The notes: generated by a model not told the origin, from the sequence alone. DNA of 64,000 nucleotides from Vitreoscilla filiformis (GCF_002222655.1 NZ_CP022423.1:1736001-1800000); one strand, 5' to 3'; shown: positions 45,186-55,286, counted from the stretch's first letter. Translations and numbers: made by a program.

Positions 45186-46273
45186 GAGTTTTTCGAGATG
45201 CTGATGGTGGGGAACTTGGCCGAGAAGTCCTTGGCGCGCTGTGCCACCTTCACTGCCACTTGGCGGGCCAGCGATTTGTAGATCGCCGCGATCTCGCCTT
45301 CGGGTTCAGCCACCACGGTCGGGCAGCCGGCGTCGGCCTGCTGGCGGATCGACAGGTTGAGCGGCAGGGCGCCGAGGAAATCCACCCCGTACTGCTGCGC
45401 CATGGCCTTGCCACCGTCGGCACCAAAAATGTGCTCGGTGTGGCCACAGTTCGGGCAGCAGTAGACCGCCATGTTTTCCACGATGCCGAGGATGGGCACC
45501 CCCACCTTTTCGAACATCTTGAGGCCCTTCTTCGCGTCCAGCAGGGCGATGTCTTGCGGCGTGGTGACGATGACGGCGCCGGTGATGGGCACGCGCTGGC
45601 TCAGGCTGAGTTGGATGTCGCCGGTGCCGGGCGGCATGTCCACGATCAGGTAATCGAGGTCTTTCCAGTTGGTTTGGCGCAGCAGTTGGTCCAGCGCTTG
45701 CGAGGCCATGGGGCCGCGCCAGATCATGGCGTCGTCCGGATTCACCAAAAAGCCGATGGAGTTGACCTGCACGCCGTGGCCTTCGAGCGGTTCCATGCTC
45801 TTGCCGTCCAGGCTTTCGGGCGTGCCGCTGACACCCATCATCATGGGCTGGCTGGGGCCGTAGATGTCCGCATCCAAAATGCCCACCCGCGCCCCTTCGG
45901 CGGCCAGCGCCAAGGCGAGGTTCACCGTGGTGGTGCTTTTGCCCACACCGCCCTTGCCCGACGCCACGGCGATGATATTTTTCACCCCCGGCAACAACGC
46001 GACGCCGCGCTGCACTTGGTGAGCAACGATCTTCACGCTCAAGTTGACGCTGACGTTGCCCACACCCGCCACCGTGCGCGCAGCGGCGATCAGGGCTTGG
46101 CGCAGCGCCGGGATTTGGCTTTGTGCCGGGTAGCCCAGTTCCACGTCGAAGGAAACGTCGCTGCCATCGATGCGCAGGTTTTTGAGCTGGCGGGTGGAGA
46201 CGAAATCCTTGCCGGTGTTGGGGTCGAGGACGGTTTGCAAAGCGGCTAACAAAGCCGTGTCAGGGCAAGACAT
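45182..46273 (-). CDS. apbC: iron-sulfur cluster carrier ATPase ApbC/Mrp
   Basis: The 363-residue protein combines an N-terminal MIP18-like part (LDPNTGKDFVSTRQLKNL near residue 13) with a Mrp/NBP35 P-loop ATPase. The P-loop has the deviant Walker A VASGKGGVGKSTTTVNLALA near residue 101 and a C-terminal CxxC pair (VYCCPNCGHTEHIFG near residue 270) for a bridging [4Fe-4S] cluster. It delivers clusters to target apoproteins. Its end overlaps mobA by four bases. The product may supply [4Fe-4S] proteins including nitrogenase, which is inference. Confidence 0.94.
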   Translation of the reverse strand: MSCPDTALLAALQTVLDPNTGKDFVSTRQLKNLRIDGSDVSFDVELGYPAQSQIPALRQALIAAARTVAGVGNVSVNLSVKIVAHQVQRGVALLPGVKNIIAVASGKGGVGKSTTTVNLALALAAEGARVGILDADIYGPSQPMMMGVSGTPESLDGKSMEPLEGHGVQVNSIGFLVNPDDAMIWRGPMASQALDQLLRQTNWKDLDYLIVDMPPGTGDIQLSLSQRVPITGAVIVTTPQDIALLDAKKGLKMFEKVGVPILGIVENMAVYCCPNCGHTEHIFGADGGKAMAQQYGVDFLGALPLNLSIRQQADAGCPTVVAEPEGEIAAIYKSLARQVAVKVAQRAKDFSAKFPTISISKNS

Positions 46274-46319
46274 GGGATGATTGTTTTCAAGAAGGGCAAC
46301 GGTGGGGCAGTCTAGCGCC

Positions 46320-46688
46320 ATGAAAAAAACGTGGGTGGAAGGGTTGGAAATGCTGGTGGTGGGGCTGGCGCTGTCCGGGCTCACCGTGTCGGTGGTGTTT
46401 CGCAAATTGGCGGTGGCGCTGGTGTCGCTGTGGTTGTTGGTGATGGTGTTCCGGCGGGTGATCCGGCGCACCAGCGTGCCTGCGCAACCTGCGTCACGGC
46501 GGGCACTGGGCGCGATTTTTGTGCTGTCCGTGCTCGAAATGGGCGTTTTGGTGGAAATGACCCAACTGCCCGTTCGTTTTGATCAGCCGGGTTTTGAAAT
46601 GTCCCACTGGCTGTGGGTTTTGTTGGGGTTGGCGGTGTTGTTCATCGTGCAGGTGGCCTGGTTTCGACCCAAGAATCCCACCGCTTAA
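46320..46688 (+). CDS. small integral membrane protein of unknown function
   Basis: This 122-residue protein has four hydrophobic stretches (residues 8-27, 29-45, 62-78 and 96-114) and positively charged connectors such as FRRVIRRTS, so it is a polytopic inner-membrane protein. It is divergent from apbC by 46 bases and converges on the LysR gene, overlapping it by four bases. I know no domain that fits. Confidence 0.7.
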   Translation: MKKTWVEGLEMLVVGLALSGLTVSVVFRKLAVALVSLWLLVMVFRRVIRRTSVPAQPASRRALGAIFVLSVLEMGVLVEMTQLPVRFDQPGFEMSHWLWVLLGLAVLFIVQVAWFRPKNPTA

Positions 46689-47617
46689 AAACATCCCGCA
46701 TGGGTATTTTTGAGTTCAACCAAAAAGGCGCGACCCAATCGGGATGGCCCCGGCCACGCTCGGCCAATGGCCACAAACTGCACGTGATAGTCTGCTTCCG
46801 GCAATACCAAGCGCCGCATCTGCCCACTGTTGACGAAAATCGCCGCATAGTGATCCGGTAAAAAACCGATGTAACGCCCCGACAAAATCAGAGTGGCCAA
46901 CGCCTCTTGATCTGTCACCGTGGCGGTGCGGCGCAGGCGCAGGCGGTGCGTCACCTCCATGTTGGGCGAGTGAAAGGCCAAGCCAGCGTAGTCGGTTTGG
47001 CGCAGGGTGTCCCAATCGAGCCGTTCGGGATGCGGTGCCTGCGCCCAGAGCGCATGGCCAGGGCCGCAGTAGAGGTACATGGTTTCGTCGAACAGTGGGT
47101 GATAGTGCAGGCTGTCCGACCGGCGATGATCCGGGGCAATGGCCAGTTGCAAGCGGCCATCCAGCACGGCAGTTTCCAACTGATTGAGGGCACCCATGCT
47201 CAACTCCAGTGTCACCCGGGGCGCTCGCTGGCCAAACGCGGCAATCGCAGCGTGAATGCGGCAACGTGGATTCGTCACCGTTTTATCGAACAGCCCCAGG
47301 GTGAGCACGCCTTGCAAGTCGGCGTGTAAATCGTGGATGTCACTGCGGAAGCCGTCCAGCGCTTCCAGCAAGCGCAGGGTGCCTTCGTAAACGCGCTGGC
47401 CGTCGGCGGTGAGCGCAAAACCGGCGCGGCCTCGGCGGCACAGCGTCAGGCCCAGGCGGGTTTCCAAGTCCTTCAAATGCCGGCTGACGGTGGAGCGTCC
47501 GATGTTCAGCTCCAACTCCGCCGCACTCAGCCCACCGCATTCGACCATCGTTTTGAAGATGCGCAGCAGGCGGATTTCGGTGTCGCCGACTTGCCCGAGC
47601 AGAGCTTTTTTCACCAT
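46685..47617 (-). CDS. LysR-family transcriptional regulator
   Basis: The 310-residue protein has a winged helix-turn-helix at residues 15-75 (RLLRIFKTMVECGGLSAAE, then NIGRSTVSRHLKDLETRLGL) and a periplasmic-binding-like effector domain from about 95. It is divergent from an omega-amino-acid aminotransferase gene, with 93 bases between them. That is the usual arrangement for a LysR regulator controlling the neighbour, as with BauR and beta-alanine catabolism. The ligand is unknown. Confidence 0.9.
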   Translation of the reverse strand: MVKKALLGQVGDTEIRLLRIFKTMVECGGLSAAELELNIGRSTVSRHLKDLETRLGLTLCRRGRAGFALTADGQRVYEGTLRLLEALDGFRSDIHDLHADLQGVLTLGLFDKTVTNPRCRIHAAIAAFGQRAPRVTLELSMGALNQLETAVLDGRLQLAIAPDHRRSDSLHYHPLFDETMYLYCGPGHALWAQAPHPERLDWDTLRQTDYAGLAFHSPNMEVTHRLRLRRTATVTDQEALATLILSGRYIGFLPDHYAAIFVNSGQMRRLVLPEADYHVQFVAIGRAWPGPSRLGRAFLVELKNTHAGCF

Positions 47618-47646
47618 GCATACCTCGGCCGAAAAGTTGTCATACG

Positions 47647-47673
47647 CTGCAAGTAAATGGCCAAAGATTGCAG
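47647..47673. promoter_or_regulatory. inverted repeat, candidate LysR operator
   Basis: CTGCAA-N15-TTGCAG, a perfect six-base dyad, lies between the divergent LysR and aminotransferase genes. Its form agrees with LysR-type operators, which contain T-N11-A cores. Spacing to either start codon is under 70 bases. Confidence 0.45.
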
Positions 47674-47710
47674 TTTATGCACCCATGATCTTGCTCAAGA
47701 ATCCCCGGCC

Positions 47711-49072
47711 ATGGACATGCACACCCTCCCCACGTCGATGGCCTCAGACAGCCCCGACGCCCTCACGCCCGCCCAATTGGCCGCCCATTGGATGCCGTTC
47801 ACCAGCAACCGCCAGTTCAAGGCCGATCCGCGCCTGTTGGTGAGCGGGCAGGGCGCTTACTACATGGATGACCGGGGCCGCTCGATTTTTGATGGCCTGT
47901 CCGGCTTGTGGACCTGCGGCCTGGGCCATGGCCGCAGCGAAATTTCCGCTGCCGTGGCGCGCCAAATCGGCACGCTGGACTATTCGCCCGGTTTCCAGTT
48001 CGGGCACAAACTGTCCTTTCAACTGGCGGAACGCATCGTGGCGCACACGCCCGAAGGGTTGGATCATGTGATCTTCACCGCGTCAGGTTCCGAAGCGGCG
48101 GACACCTCGCTCAAACTCGCCCGCGCCTACTGGCGTCTCAAAGGCCAGCCGAGCAAAACACGCTTCATCGGTCGCATGAAGGGTTACCACGGCGTCAACT
48201 ACGGTGGCATCAGCGTGGGGGGCATTGGCGGCAATCGCAAGCTGTATGGCGAGGGGCTGCACGCGGATCACCTGCCGCACACCCTGCTGCCTGGCAATGA
48301 GTTCAGCCACGGCCAACCGGCCACGGGCGCCCACTTGGCCGACGAGCTGCTGGAGCTGATCAACCTGCATGACGCTTCCAACATCGCCGCCGTGATCGTG
48401 GAGCCGTTTTCGGGGTCGGCGGGGGTGATCGTGCCGCCGGTGGGTTACTTGCAGCGTCTGCGCGACATTTGCACCCGACACCACATCCTGCTGATTTTTG
48501 ATGAGGTCATCACCGGTTTTGGCCGGGCGGGGGCTTGGACGGGCTCGGAAGCCTTCGGCGTCACGCCGGATATTTTGAATTTCGCCAAACAAGTCACCAA
48601 TGGCGCGCAGCCGCTGGGCGGTGTGGTGGCCAGCCGCGAGATTCACGATACCTTCATGGCCGCTGGCGGGCCGGACTATGCGGTCGAATTCCCGCATGGT
48701 TACACCTACTCGGCGCATCCCGTGGCGTGCGCAGCCGGCTTGGCCACGCTCGACGCGCTGGAGCGCGAACACGCCCCCGCTCGTGTGGCCGAGCTGGCCC
48801 CGTATTTCGAGAAGGCAGTTCACAGCCTGCGCGGCGCCAAGCATGTGACGGACATCCGCAACATCGGCCTGGCTGCTGGCTTGAGCATCGCGGCGATGCC
48901 GGGTGAGCCGGCGCGCCGGCCCTTCGAAGTGGGCCTGCGCTGCTGGGAAAAAGGCTTTTACGTGCGCTTCGGCGGGGACACGATCCAGCTCGCCCCGCCC
49001 TTCATCAGCACGCCGGCGCAAATTGACGCGCTGGTCAACGCCCTGGGCGAAGCGCTGAACGCCCAGGCGTGA
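47711..49072 (+). CDS. omega-amino acid-pyruvate aminotransferase (beta-alanine/taurine type)
   Basis: The 453-residue class III PLP enzyme has HWMPFTSNRQFKADPRLLVSG near residue 22 in two blocks, DGLSGLWTCGLGHGRSEIS near residue 58, and LIFDEVITGFGRAGAW near residue 258. The PLP lysine lies in ILNFAKQVTNGAQPLGGVV near residue 287. This is the sequence pattern of beta-alanine-pyruvate and related omega-transaminases that start degradation of beta-alanine or similar amines. It is divergent from, and probably controlled by, the LysR gene. Alternative ATG at 47717. Confidence 0.88.
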   Translation: MDMHTLPTSMASDSPDALTPAQLAAHWMPFTSNRQFKADPRLLVSGQGAYYMDDRGRSIFDGLSGLWTCGLGHGRSEISAAVARQIGTLDYSPGFQFGHKLSFQLAERIVAHTPEGLDHVIFTASGSEAADTSLKLARAYWRLKGQPSKTRFIGRMKGYHGVNYGGISVGGIGGNRKLYGEGLHADHLPHTLLPGNEFSHGQPATGAHLADELLELINLHDASNIAAVIVEPFSGSAGVIVPPVGYLQRLRDICTRHHILLIFDEVITGFGRAGAWTGSEAFGVTPDILNFAKQVTNGAQPLGGVVASREIHDTFMAAGGPDYAVEFPHGYTYSAHPVACAAGLATLDALEREHAPARVAELAPYFEKAVHSLRGAKHVTDIRNIGLAAGLSIAAMPGEPARRPFEVGLRCWEKGFYVRFGGDTIQLAPPFISTPAQIDALVNALGEALNAQA

Positions 49073-49081
49073 CGGGCGAAC

Positions 49082-50122
49082 TCAGTCCACCAGACGCCAG
49101 TTCATCACCTCGCCGCCGCGCAGCGGCTTGAGGCTGGCGTCGCCGAAGGCCACGCTCTCGGGCAGCGTCCAGGCTTCGCGCTTGAGCGTGATCGTGCCTT
49201 CGTTCACCGGCAGGTTGTAGAACGCCGGGCCATTGCGGCTGGCAAAGGCTTCGAGCCGATCCAGCGCACCCGCCGACTCGAACGCTTCGGCGTACAGCTC
49301 CATGGCGGACAGCGCCGTGTAGCAGCCTGCGCACGCGGCAGCGTGTTCTTTCAGGTGGGCGGGGTGCGGAGCGCTGTCCGTGCCGAGGAAGAAACGGTCG
49401 CTGCCGCTGGTGGCCGCCGCCAGCAGGGCTTGGCGGTGGATTTCGCGCTTGAGCACCGGCAAGCAGTAATAGTGTGGCCGCAGCCCGCCTTGGAAAATCG
49501 CGTTGCGGTTGTACAGCAGATGGTGAGCGGTGATCGTCGCGGCGGTGAACATGCCGGCGCTGGCGACGTAATCAGCCGCTTCTTTTGTGGTGATGTGCTC
49601 GAACACCACCTTCAGCTCGGGGAAGTCTTGGCGCAGCGGCTGCATCACGCGGTCGATGAACACGGCTTCGCGGTCGAACAAATCCACCGTCGAATCCGTC
49701 ACTTCACCGTGGACGCACAGCACCAAGCCGGCGCGTTGCATCGCTTCCAAAGTGGCGTAGGTTTTGCGGATGTCGGTGACGCCGGCATCGCTGTTCGTCG
49801 TCGCGCCGGCAGGGTAGAGCTTGAGGGCCACCACACCGGCAGCTTGGGCGCGTTCGATTTCGCTGGCTGGGGTGTTGTCCGTCAGGTACAGCGTCATCAA
49901 GGGCGTGAACGACAGGCCAGCGGGCACGCTGGCCAGGATGCGGTCACGGTAAGCCAGCGCTTGCTCGGTGGTCGTCACCGGTGGGCGCAGGTTGGGCATG
50001 ATGATGGCGCGACCAAACTGGCGTGCGGTGTGCGGCACCACGGTGGCCATGGCGGCGCCGTCACGCACGTGCAGGTGCCAATCGTCGGGGCGAAGGAGGG
50101 TGAGGGTGTCTTGCGTGCTCAT
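49082..50122 (-). CDS. pyrC: dihydroorotase
   Basis: PyrC cyclises carbamoyl aspartate to dihydroorotate in pyrimidine synthesis. The 346-residue protein is of the E. coli-type class. It has the zinc-binding [12 protein letters not shown] near residue 10, the carboxylated lysine in [18 protein letters not shown] near residue 96, LCVHGEVTD near residue 132, and the catalytic aspartate stretch [16 protein letters not shown] near residue 245. It ends nine bases past the convergent aminotransferase. Confidence 0.95.
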   Translation of the reverse strand: MSTQDTLTLLRPDDWHLHVRDGAAMATVVPHTARQFGRAIIMPNLRPPVTTTEQALAYRDRILASVPAGLSFTPLMTLYLTDNTPASEIERAQAAGVVALKLYPAGATTNSDAGVTDIRKTYATLEAMQRAGLVLCVHGEVTDSTVDLFDREAVFIDRVMQPLRQDFPELKVVFEHITTKEAADYVASAGMFTAATITAHHLLYNRNAIFQGGLRPHYYCLPVLKREIHRQALLAAATSGSDRFFLGTDSAPHPAHLKEHAAACAGCYTALSAMELYAEAFESAGALDRLEAFASRNGPAFYNLPVNEGTITLKREAWTLPESVAFGDASLKPLRGGEVMNWRLVD

Positions 50123-50172
50123 GGCGGCGCATTGTCCCAGAGCCGTCCCGCGTCCTGCGTCCCGCACCTGCT

Positions 50173-52437
50173 TCAGAACAGGAACCCTGCCGAGTGCATC
50201 TTGGCGTTGCCTTCCAGGGACGGGCGCGTGCGGGCGCCGTCGGGCCGCATGTGCTGGAGGTGCGTCATGGCCCATTCGGCCAGTTTGTCCCCAGGCAGTG
50301 GGCGGCTGAACAAATACCCTTGCATGATGTTGCAGTCCAAACTGCGCAGCAAACTGGCTTGCGGCAGGGTTTCCACCCCTTCGGCCACCACGCGCAAATT
50401 GAGCGAGCGTGCCAGCGACACAATCAGGTTGATCACCTCCACCGCCTTGGGTTTGACCGCCATGTTTTCCACAAAACTGCGATCCACCTTCAGCTCGGAA
50501 ATCGGCAATTCGGTCAGATACTGCAAGGACGAATACCCGGTGCCGAAATCGTCCACCGAGATTTGCACCCCTCGGTCGTTCAAGTTTTGCAAGATCGGCA
50601 AGATGCGCTCCAAATCCTGCATCAAACTGCTTTCGGTGATTTCCAGCACCAGCATGTGCGACGGAATACCGTAAGGCTCCAAGGTCTTGTCGATCAATTG
50701 GGCCAGGTCTTGGCGCAAGAACATGCGGCTGGGCATGTTCACCGCCACTGCGCCATCAAAGCCGAACTGATCGCGCCACACCGCCGCTTGGCGTGCTGCT
50801 TCACCCAGGGCCCATTCGCTCAGGGTGATGATCAGCCCGGTTTCTTCGGCCAGCGGGATGAATTCGCCCGGGGGCACCAAACCGCCATCGCTGCCGCGAT
50901 CCCAGCGCATCAGCGCTTCGACACCGACCATCGCATTGGTGTGAATGTCGATTTTGGGCTGGTAGTGCAGGATGAGCTGCTGGCGGCCAATGGCTTTGTA
51001 AAGTGCGCTCTCCAGCTCCAATTTTTCGCGCCCACGCTCGGACAGCAGCGGGGTATAAGTGACGCAACTGTTGCGTCCGCGTTCCTTGGCGGCGTACATC
51101 GCCACGTCGGCGGCACGCATCAGCTCGGCCACCGAGTGGCCATCGCGGGGGTACAGCGCCACCCCAATGCTGGCGGTGGCGATCAAGTCTTGGCCGTCGA
51201 TCGACACCGGTGCCCGCAGCGCATGCAACATGCGCTGGGCCACGCGCTCGGCGTCGCTGTCTTGGCGAATTTCGGGCAGGAGTGCGACGAACTCGTCGCC
51301 ACCCAGCCGCCCGACCGCTTCGAGCATGCGGTGCAGGCGCACGCCAGCCATGTCGATGTTGCCGTCGATGATTTGGTCGCTGTGGCGCACGCAACTGCGC
51401 AGCCGGTGCGCCACCTCGATCAGCAGTTCATCGCCGGCGGTGTGGCCCAGGGTGTCGTTGACCTTCTTGAAGCGATCCAAGTCGATGAGCAGCAGCGCCA
51501 TGCGATGGCCCATGCGGCGGGCTTGCTCCAAGGCTTTTTCGGCGCGCCACTGCAACTGGCGCCGGTTGGGCAGTTGGGTGAGTGAATCCTTGTTGGCCAG
51601 GCGCCGGATCGAGTCTTCGGCCAAATGGCGTTCGGTCACGTCCTGGATGATGCCGGTGTAGCCCAGGCATTGCCCCAAGTCACCGAACTCCGGCTCGGCC
51701 TCGACGTGGATGATGCGCAACCCGCCCGGCGCCCGGCGCATGGGCACGTCCATGGCGACCGGGAAGACGTGCCGCAGCACACGGCGCAGCGTGATCAGCA
51801 AAGCCCGCCGGTCATCGGGTTGCATCTGGCGCAGCAGGCTGTGCAGCGACAACGCCTCATCCGAGGTGTAACCGAACACATGCAGCGCCTCCGCTGACCA
51901 CTCCAGCCCTTGAATCACGGGCAGGCGGGGGCGGTAACGCCAATCGAAGCTGCCCATGCGGGCCAAATCTTGCGCCCGGGCCAGGCGGGCGCGGCTGCGC
52001 ACCAGCTCTTGGTGGGTGCGTGCGGCGCGCAGCATGTGGTGCAACCGGCCGGCCAGCAAACTCCACTGGCTGGATTTGACGATGAAGTCTGTGGCCCCAG
52101 CTCGGTAGGCGCGTTCAATCGAAGCGTCGTCGTCCAGGCCCGTGAGCATGAGCACGGGCAGATCCTCCAAACCCCGGCGGGCGCGCAGGCGACGGCAGGT
52201 TTCGAAACCATCCAAGCCGGGCATGAGCGCGTCCAAAATCACCAGATCGGGCACCCACTCGCCCAGCATGTGCAGGGCGTCTTCACCGTTGTGGGTTTCG
52301 GTGACATCAAAGCCATACTGCCCCAGCGCCGCACTGACGAGCGCCAAGTTGACGGGCTCGTCATCGACCAGCAGCACGGTGGGCCGCTCTCGGTCGGAGG
52401 AGGCGTCAGCCCATGGCTGAATCGGCGTGATCGTCAC
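50173..52437 (-). CDS. response regulator with PAS, GGDEF and EAL domains
   Basis: The 754-residue protein has a REC domain (residues 20-140; DDEP acidic pair, phospho-acceptor aspartate in [10 protein letters not shown], lysine in DFIVKSS), a PAS-like part (150-275), GGDEF (280-470; [12 protein letters not shown]) and EAL (490-740; [10 protein letters not shown]). It may make or break cyclic di-GMP. The first GGDEF block has an unusual insert of about 20 residues ([13 protein letters not shown]) before LGGDEF. It starts at a GTG whose last two bases form the stop of the Hpt gene, so a phosphorelay with that protein is likely. Confidence 0.88.
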   Translation of the reverse strand: MTITPIQPWADASSDRERPTVLLVDDEPVNLALVSAALGQYGFDVTETHNGEDALHMLGEWVPDLVILDALMPGLDGFETCRRLRARRGLEDLPVLMLTGLDDDASIERAYRAGATDFIVKSSQWSLLAGRLHHMLRAARTHQELVRSRARLARAQDLARMGSFDWRYRPRLPVIQGLEWSAEALHVFGYTSDEALSLHSLLRQMQPDDRRALLITLRRVLRHVFPVAMDVPMRRAPGGLRIIHVEAEPEFGDLGQCLGYTGIIQDVTERHLAEDSIRRLANKDSLTQLPNRRQLQWRAEKALEQARRMGHRMALLLIDLDRFKKVNDTLGHTAGDELLIEVAHRLRSCVRHSDQIIDGNIDMAGVRLHRMLEAVGRLGGDEFVALLPEIRQDSDAERVAQRMLHALRAPVSIDGQDLIATASIGVALYPRDGHSVAELMRAADVAMYAAKERGRNSCVTYTPLLSERGREKLELESALYKAIGRQQLILHYQPKIDIHTNAMVGVEALMRWDRGSDGGLVPPGEFIPLAEETGLIITLSEWALGEAARQAAVWRDQFGFDGAVAVNMPSRMFLRQDLAQLIDKTLEPYGIPSHMLVLEITESSLMQDLERILPILQNLNDRGVQISVDDFGTGYSSLQYLTELPISELKVDRSFVENMAVKPKAVEVINLIVSLARSLNLRVVAEGVETLPQASLLRSLDCNIMQGYLFSRPLPGDKLAEWAMTHLQHMRPDGARTRPSLEGNAKMHSAGFLF

Positions 52438-52847
52438 ACCGGCCTCCCCAGGAGGGCATCGACGGCCTCGGTGGTGCGCCGCAAGGTGTCCAAGCAAGGC
52501 GCGACCCAACGGGAAGCCTCATCCCAATGTTCGTGGCGCAGGGCTTGCTCCAGTGCGTGGCACACCTCGGCCAGCTCACGGGCACCGATGTTGGCCGATG
52601 CCGATTTGAGGGTGTGGGCACTGTCTTGAATGACGCGGAAATGCCGGGTGGCCCAAGCCGTTGAGATGGCTTGCTGATGTTTGTCCAGGGTGTCGCGGTA
52701 CAGGCGCAGCAGGCGGTTCACGAAGGCGACGCCGTCGCGTGGCTGCAACCGTTGTAAGTCTTTCAGGACAACGGGGTCAAGGGCCAGCCCGGTGGCAGGG
52801 GGCCGGTCATCGGGCAGGGCGCTGGAACCGTACGGGGATGAATTCAT
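52434..52847 (-). CDS. Hpt-domain phosphotransfer protein
   Basis: This 137-residue protein has an Hpt four-helix bundle with the phospho-accepting histidine in FRVIQDSAHTLKSASANIG near residue 77. It should relay a phosphoryl group to the adjacent GGDEF/EAL response regulator, to which it is coupled by a GTGA overlap. No sensor kinase is present in the window. An upstream in-frame extension of 17 residues lacks a convincing ribosome binding site, so the ATG at 52847 is chosen. The 212 bases upstream, to ychJ, look empty. Confidence 0.83.
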   Translation of the reverse strand: MNSSPYGSSALPDDRPPATGLALDPVVLKDLQRLQPRDGVAFVNRLLRLYRDTLDKHQQAISTAWATRHFRVIQDSAHTLKSASANIGARELAEVCHALEQALRHEHWDEASRWVAPCLDTLRRTTEAVDALLGRPV

Positions 52848-53059
52848 GATGGCAAAGGCTAGAAGCACGAACAAGCGAGCCAGCGACGCGCGGTTCACCC
52901 GTCATTGTCGGTGCCTCCAGCGCTTTTCTTGCGTCGGTTGATAGGGGATCCCGGCAGCGGATGCGAGCTATAAGCATGGCGCCGGAGCGACATGGGGTCA
53001 AGTGTGGGCCTGAGGAGCTTCCCTATAACATGCACTGTTATCTCAAGGGTGTTGTCTGC

Positions 53060-53461
53060 ATGAAGAATGTTTGCCCGTGCGGTTCAGGGGTGGCGTATAC
53101 GTCCTGCTGTGGACGGTGGCACCAAGGCCCCCAAGCGCGACAGGCCCCCGATGCCGAGGCCCTGATGCGTTCGCGTTACAGCGCCTTCGTCCTCAATCTG
53201 CGGGACTATCTGCTGGCCACCTGGCACCCCAGCACCCGCCCCGCCGATTTGGCCCCGAACGAACCCGGCCTGCGCTGGCTGGGCCTGACGGTGCGGGCGC
53301 ACCGCGTCGTGGATGCGCACCATGCCGAAGTAGAGTTTGTGGCGCGCAGCAAGTGGGGTGGGCGCGCCCACCGTCTGCACGAACGCAGCCGTTTTGTGCG
53401 CGAGGCCGATGGCCGGTGGTACTACGTGGACGGCGAATTTCCCGAGGCGACCCGTGCTTGA
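53060..53461 (+). CDS. YchJ family SEC-C metal-binding protein
   Basis: The 133-residue protein begins MKNVCPCGSGVAYTSCCGRW, the SEC-C zinc motif (CPCGS ... CC). An RSRYSAFVLNLRDYLLATWH segment follows near residue 37, with a compact YchJ-type middle domain of the UPF0225 family. Function is uncharacterised. The GTG of the pseudouridine synthase gene begins eight bases before its end. Confidence 0.88.
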   Translation: MKNVCPCGSGVAYTSCCGRWHQGPQARQAPDAEALMRSRYSAFVLNLRDYLLATWHPSTRPADLAPNEPGLRWLGLTVRAHRVVDAHHAEVEFVARSKWGGRAHRLHERSRFVREADGRWYYVDGEFPEATRA

Positions 53462-54188
53462 GCCATCGCCCGTGCCGATTCTCTACGCCGACGACGACGT
53501 GTGGGTGGTGGATAAACCCGCCGGTTTGCTGGTGCATCGCAGCCGGCTGGATGCCCACGAGGAAGACACCTTGGTGGAGCGCTTGCGCCAGCAAGCCGCG
53601 CTGGCTTCGCGGGATTTTTTAGCGCCAGCGCACCGGTTGGACAAAGGCACGTCTGGCCTGCTGCTGCTGGCTCGCCATGCGGAGGCCGCTCGTCGCTTGG
53701 GAGCCTTGTTCGAAGCGGGAGCGGTCCACAAGCGCTACGTGGCGCTGGTGCGCGGCTGGCCCGCGCCGACGCTGCACTGTGAGCATCCGTTGGCGCGTGA
53801 CCCCGAACGCCCGAGCGCCGGCCAGCCCCTGCTGCCCGCACAAACGACGTTCGAGCGGCTGGCCTGCATCGAGTGGCCCTTCAGTGTGGATGGGCGCCAT
53901 CCGTCCAGCCGGTACGCTGTGGTGAGCGCCCAGCCACTCACGGGGCGGCGCCATCAAATTCGGCGGCATCTCAAGCATCTGGCGCACCCCATCGTTGGGG
54001 ATTCGACGCACGGCAAAGGGGCTCACAACCGTGCCGTGGCGGCGTGGTTGGGGATTCAACGGCTGTGGTTGCATGCACAGTCCCTGTCCTTGCCCCATCC
54101 CATGCGGCCTGAACAGCGCTTGGCGCTCACGGCACCGCTGGGGGCGGAGTGGGCCGCCGTGCTGCCCGCCGATCACACCGGGGTGTAA
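53454..54188 (+). CDS. RluA-family pseudouridine synthase (TruC-like)
   Basis: The 244-residue protein has the RluA-family layout: VPILYADDDVWVVDKPAGLL near residue 7, the catalytic aspartate in APAHRLDKGTSGLLLLARH near residue 59, and TGRRHQIRRHLKHLAHPIVG near residue 163. It is closest in length to TruC, which modifies tRNA-Ile1/Asp uridine 65, but another tRNA or rRNA uridine is possible. The start may be GTG 53454 or the in-frame GTG 53472. It converges on scpA, overlapping it by 16 bases. Confidence 0.87.
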   Translation: MLEPSPVPILYADDDVWVVDKPAGLLVHRSRLDAHEEDTLVERLRQQAALASRDFLAPAHRLDKGTSGLLLLARHAEAARRLGALFEAGAVHKRYVALVRGWPAPTLHCEHPLARDPERPSAGQPLLPAQTTFERLACIEWPFSVDGRHPSSRYAVVSAQPLTGRRHQIRRHLKHLAHPIVGDSTHGKGAHNRAVAAWLGIQRLWLHAQSLSLPHPMRPEQRLALTAPLGAEWAAVLPADHTGV

Positions 54189-54970
54189 CTCAGGCGCACG
54201 TAAATCGGGGCGTAGGCCTCGGCTTGGGTGATCTCCACCAACTGCTCGCGGGCCAGCTCTAGCAGGGCGATGAAGGTCACCACCACGACGCTGCGCCCAC
54301 GCTCCACCTCAAACAATTGTTCGAAGGCCAGGAAGCGCACCGGTTGCAGCCGGCGCAGCAGTTGGCCCATGAAGTCGCGCACCGAGAGCTGTTCGCGGGT
54401 GATGCGGTGATGTTGGTGCAGCTTGGCGCGGCGCAGAATGTCGCGCCAGGCTTGGCGCAGATCGTCGGCGGACACGTCCGGCAAGCGCCGTGCGAGGCTT
54501 TGCTCGATGGTGACTTGGGCTGCCAGCCAATCGCGGCCCAACTGCGGCAGGGCGTCGATTTGGCGTGCAGCCAACTTGATTTGCTCGTATTCGAGCAAGC
54601 GGCGCACGAGTTCGGCGCGTGGGTCGTCGGCTTCTTTGCCGTCGTCGCTGGGCCGGGCGGGCAGCAACATGCGCGATTTGATCTCGATGAGCATCGCCGC
54701 CATCAGCAGGTATTCGGCGGCCAGTTCGAGGTTGTGAGCGCGGATGTCGTCCACATACCGCAGGTACTGGCGCGTGACCTCGACCATGGGAATGTCGAGG
54801 ATGTTGAAGTTCTGCTTGCGGATCAGGTACAGCAGCAGATCCAACGGCCCCTGGAAGGCTTCCAGAAACACCCGCAGCGCGTCGGGCGGGATGTAGAGAT
54901 CGTGGGGCAATTCAAAGAGGGGCTCGCCATACAGCCGGGCCACGGCCCCGGCGGCCGCCTCATCCGTCAC
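54173..54970 (-). CDS. scpA: segregation and condensation protein A
   Basis: ScpA is the kleisin subunit that, with ScpB, closes the SMC ring for chromosome condensation and segregation. The 265-residue protein starts at a GTG. It has the family core FQGPLDLLLYLIRKQNFNIL near residue 39, YLLMAAMLIEIKSRMLLP near residue 87, and the C-terminal winged-helix region VVVTFIALLELAREQLVEI near residue 227. It lies next to a DUF3460 gene on the same strand. ScpB is not in the window. Confidence 0.94.
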   Translation of the reverse strand: MTDEAAAGAVARLYGEPLFELPHDLYIPPDALRVFLEAFQGPLDLLLYLIRKQNFNILDIPMVEVTRQYLRYVDDIRAHNLELAAEYLLMAAMLIEIKSRMLLPARPSDDGKEADDPRAELVRRLLEYEQIKLAARQIDALPQLGRDWLAAQVTIEQSLARRLPDVSADDLRQAWRDILRRAKLHQHHRITREQLSVRDFMGQLLRRLQPVRFLAFEQLFEVERGRSVVVVTFIALLELAREQLVEITQAEAYAPIYVRLSYTPV

Positions 54971-55177
54971 TTACTTGGCCTTGGTGCCGAAGTAGACGTA
55001 GGCCGATTGCGCCACGCGCCCAGCCTTGAAGGCAGCGGCGGCCTCGGCGTCTTGCGGACGATCCCACAGCAGGCCCCGGCCCGTGCGTTGCTCGGCTTCC
55101 AGGGTGGGCTTCTTGGCCTTCAAATCGTTGATGAATTGGGTGGCGTCGGACTGATACGGTTTCCAGAACAGCGGCAT
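54971..55177 (-). CDS. DUF3460 family protein
   Basis: A 68-residue protein starting MPLFWKPYQSDATQFINDLK and ending YVYFGTKAK, with an RTGRGLLWDRPQDAEAAAAF middle. This is the DUF3460 pattern, seen mainly in Betaproteobacteria next to scpA or panC. No function is known. Its stop directly abuts the scpA start, so the two are co-transcribed and probably coupled. Confidence 0.88.
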   Translation of the reverse strand: MPLFWKPYQSDATQFINDLKAKKPTLEAEQRTGRGLLWDRPQDAEAAAAFKAGRVAQSAYVYFGTKAK

Positions 55178-55286
55178 GGCAGTCAGCGGCACGAGGCCGA
55201 CATCAAAGGGTTGAGAACAAGCGCAAAGCCCATAATTTTAGGCGGGATGAGGGCGCAGAATGCGGGTTTTTCACCGGTGGGCGGCG

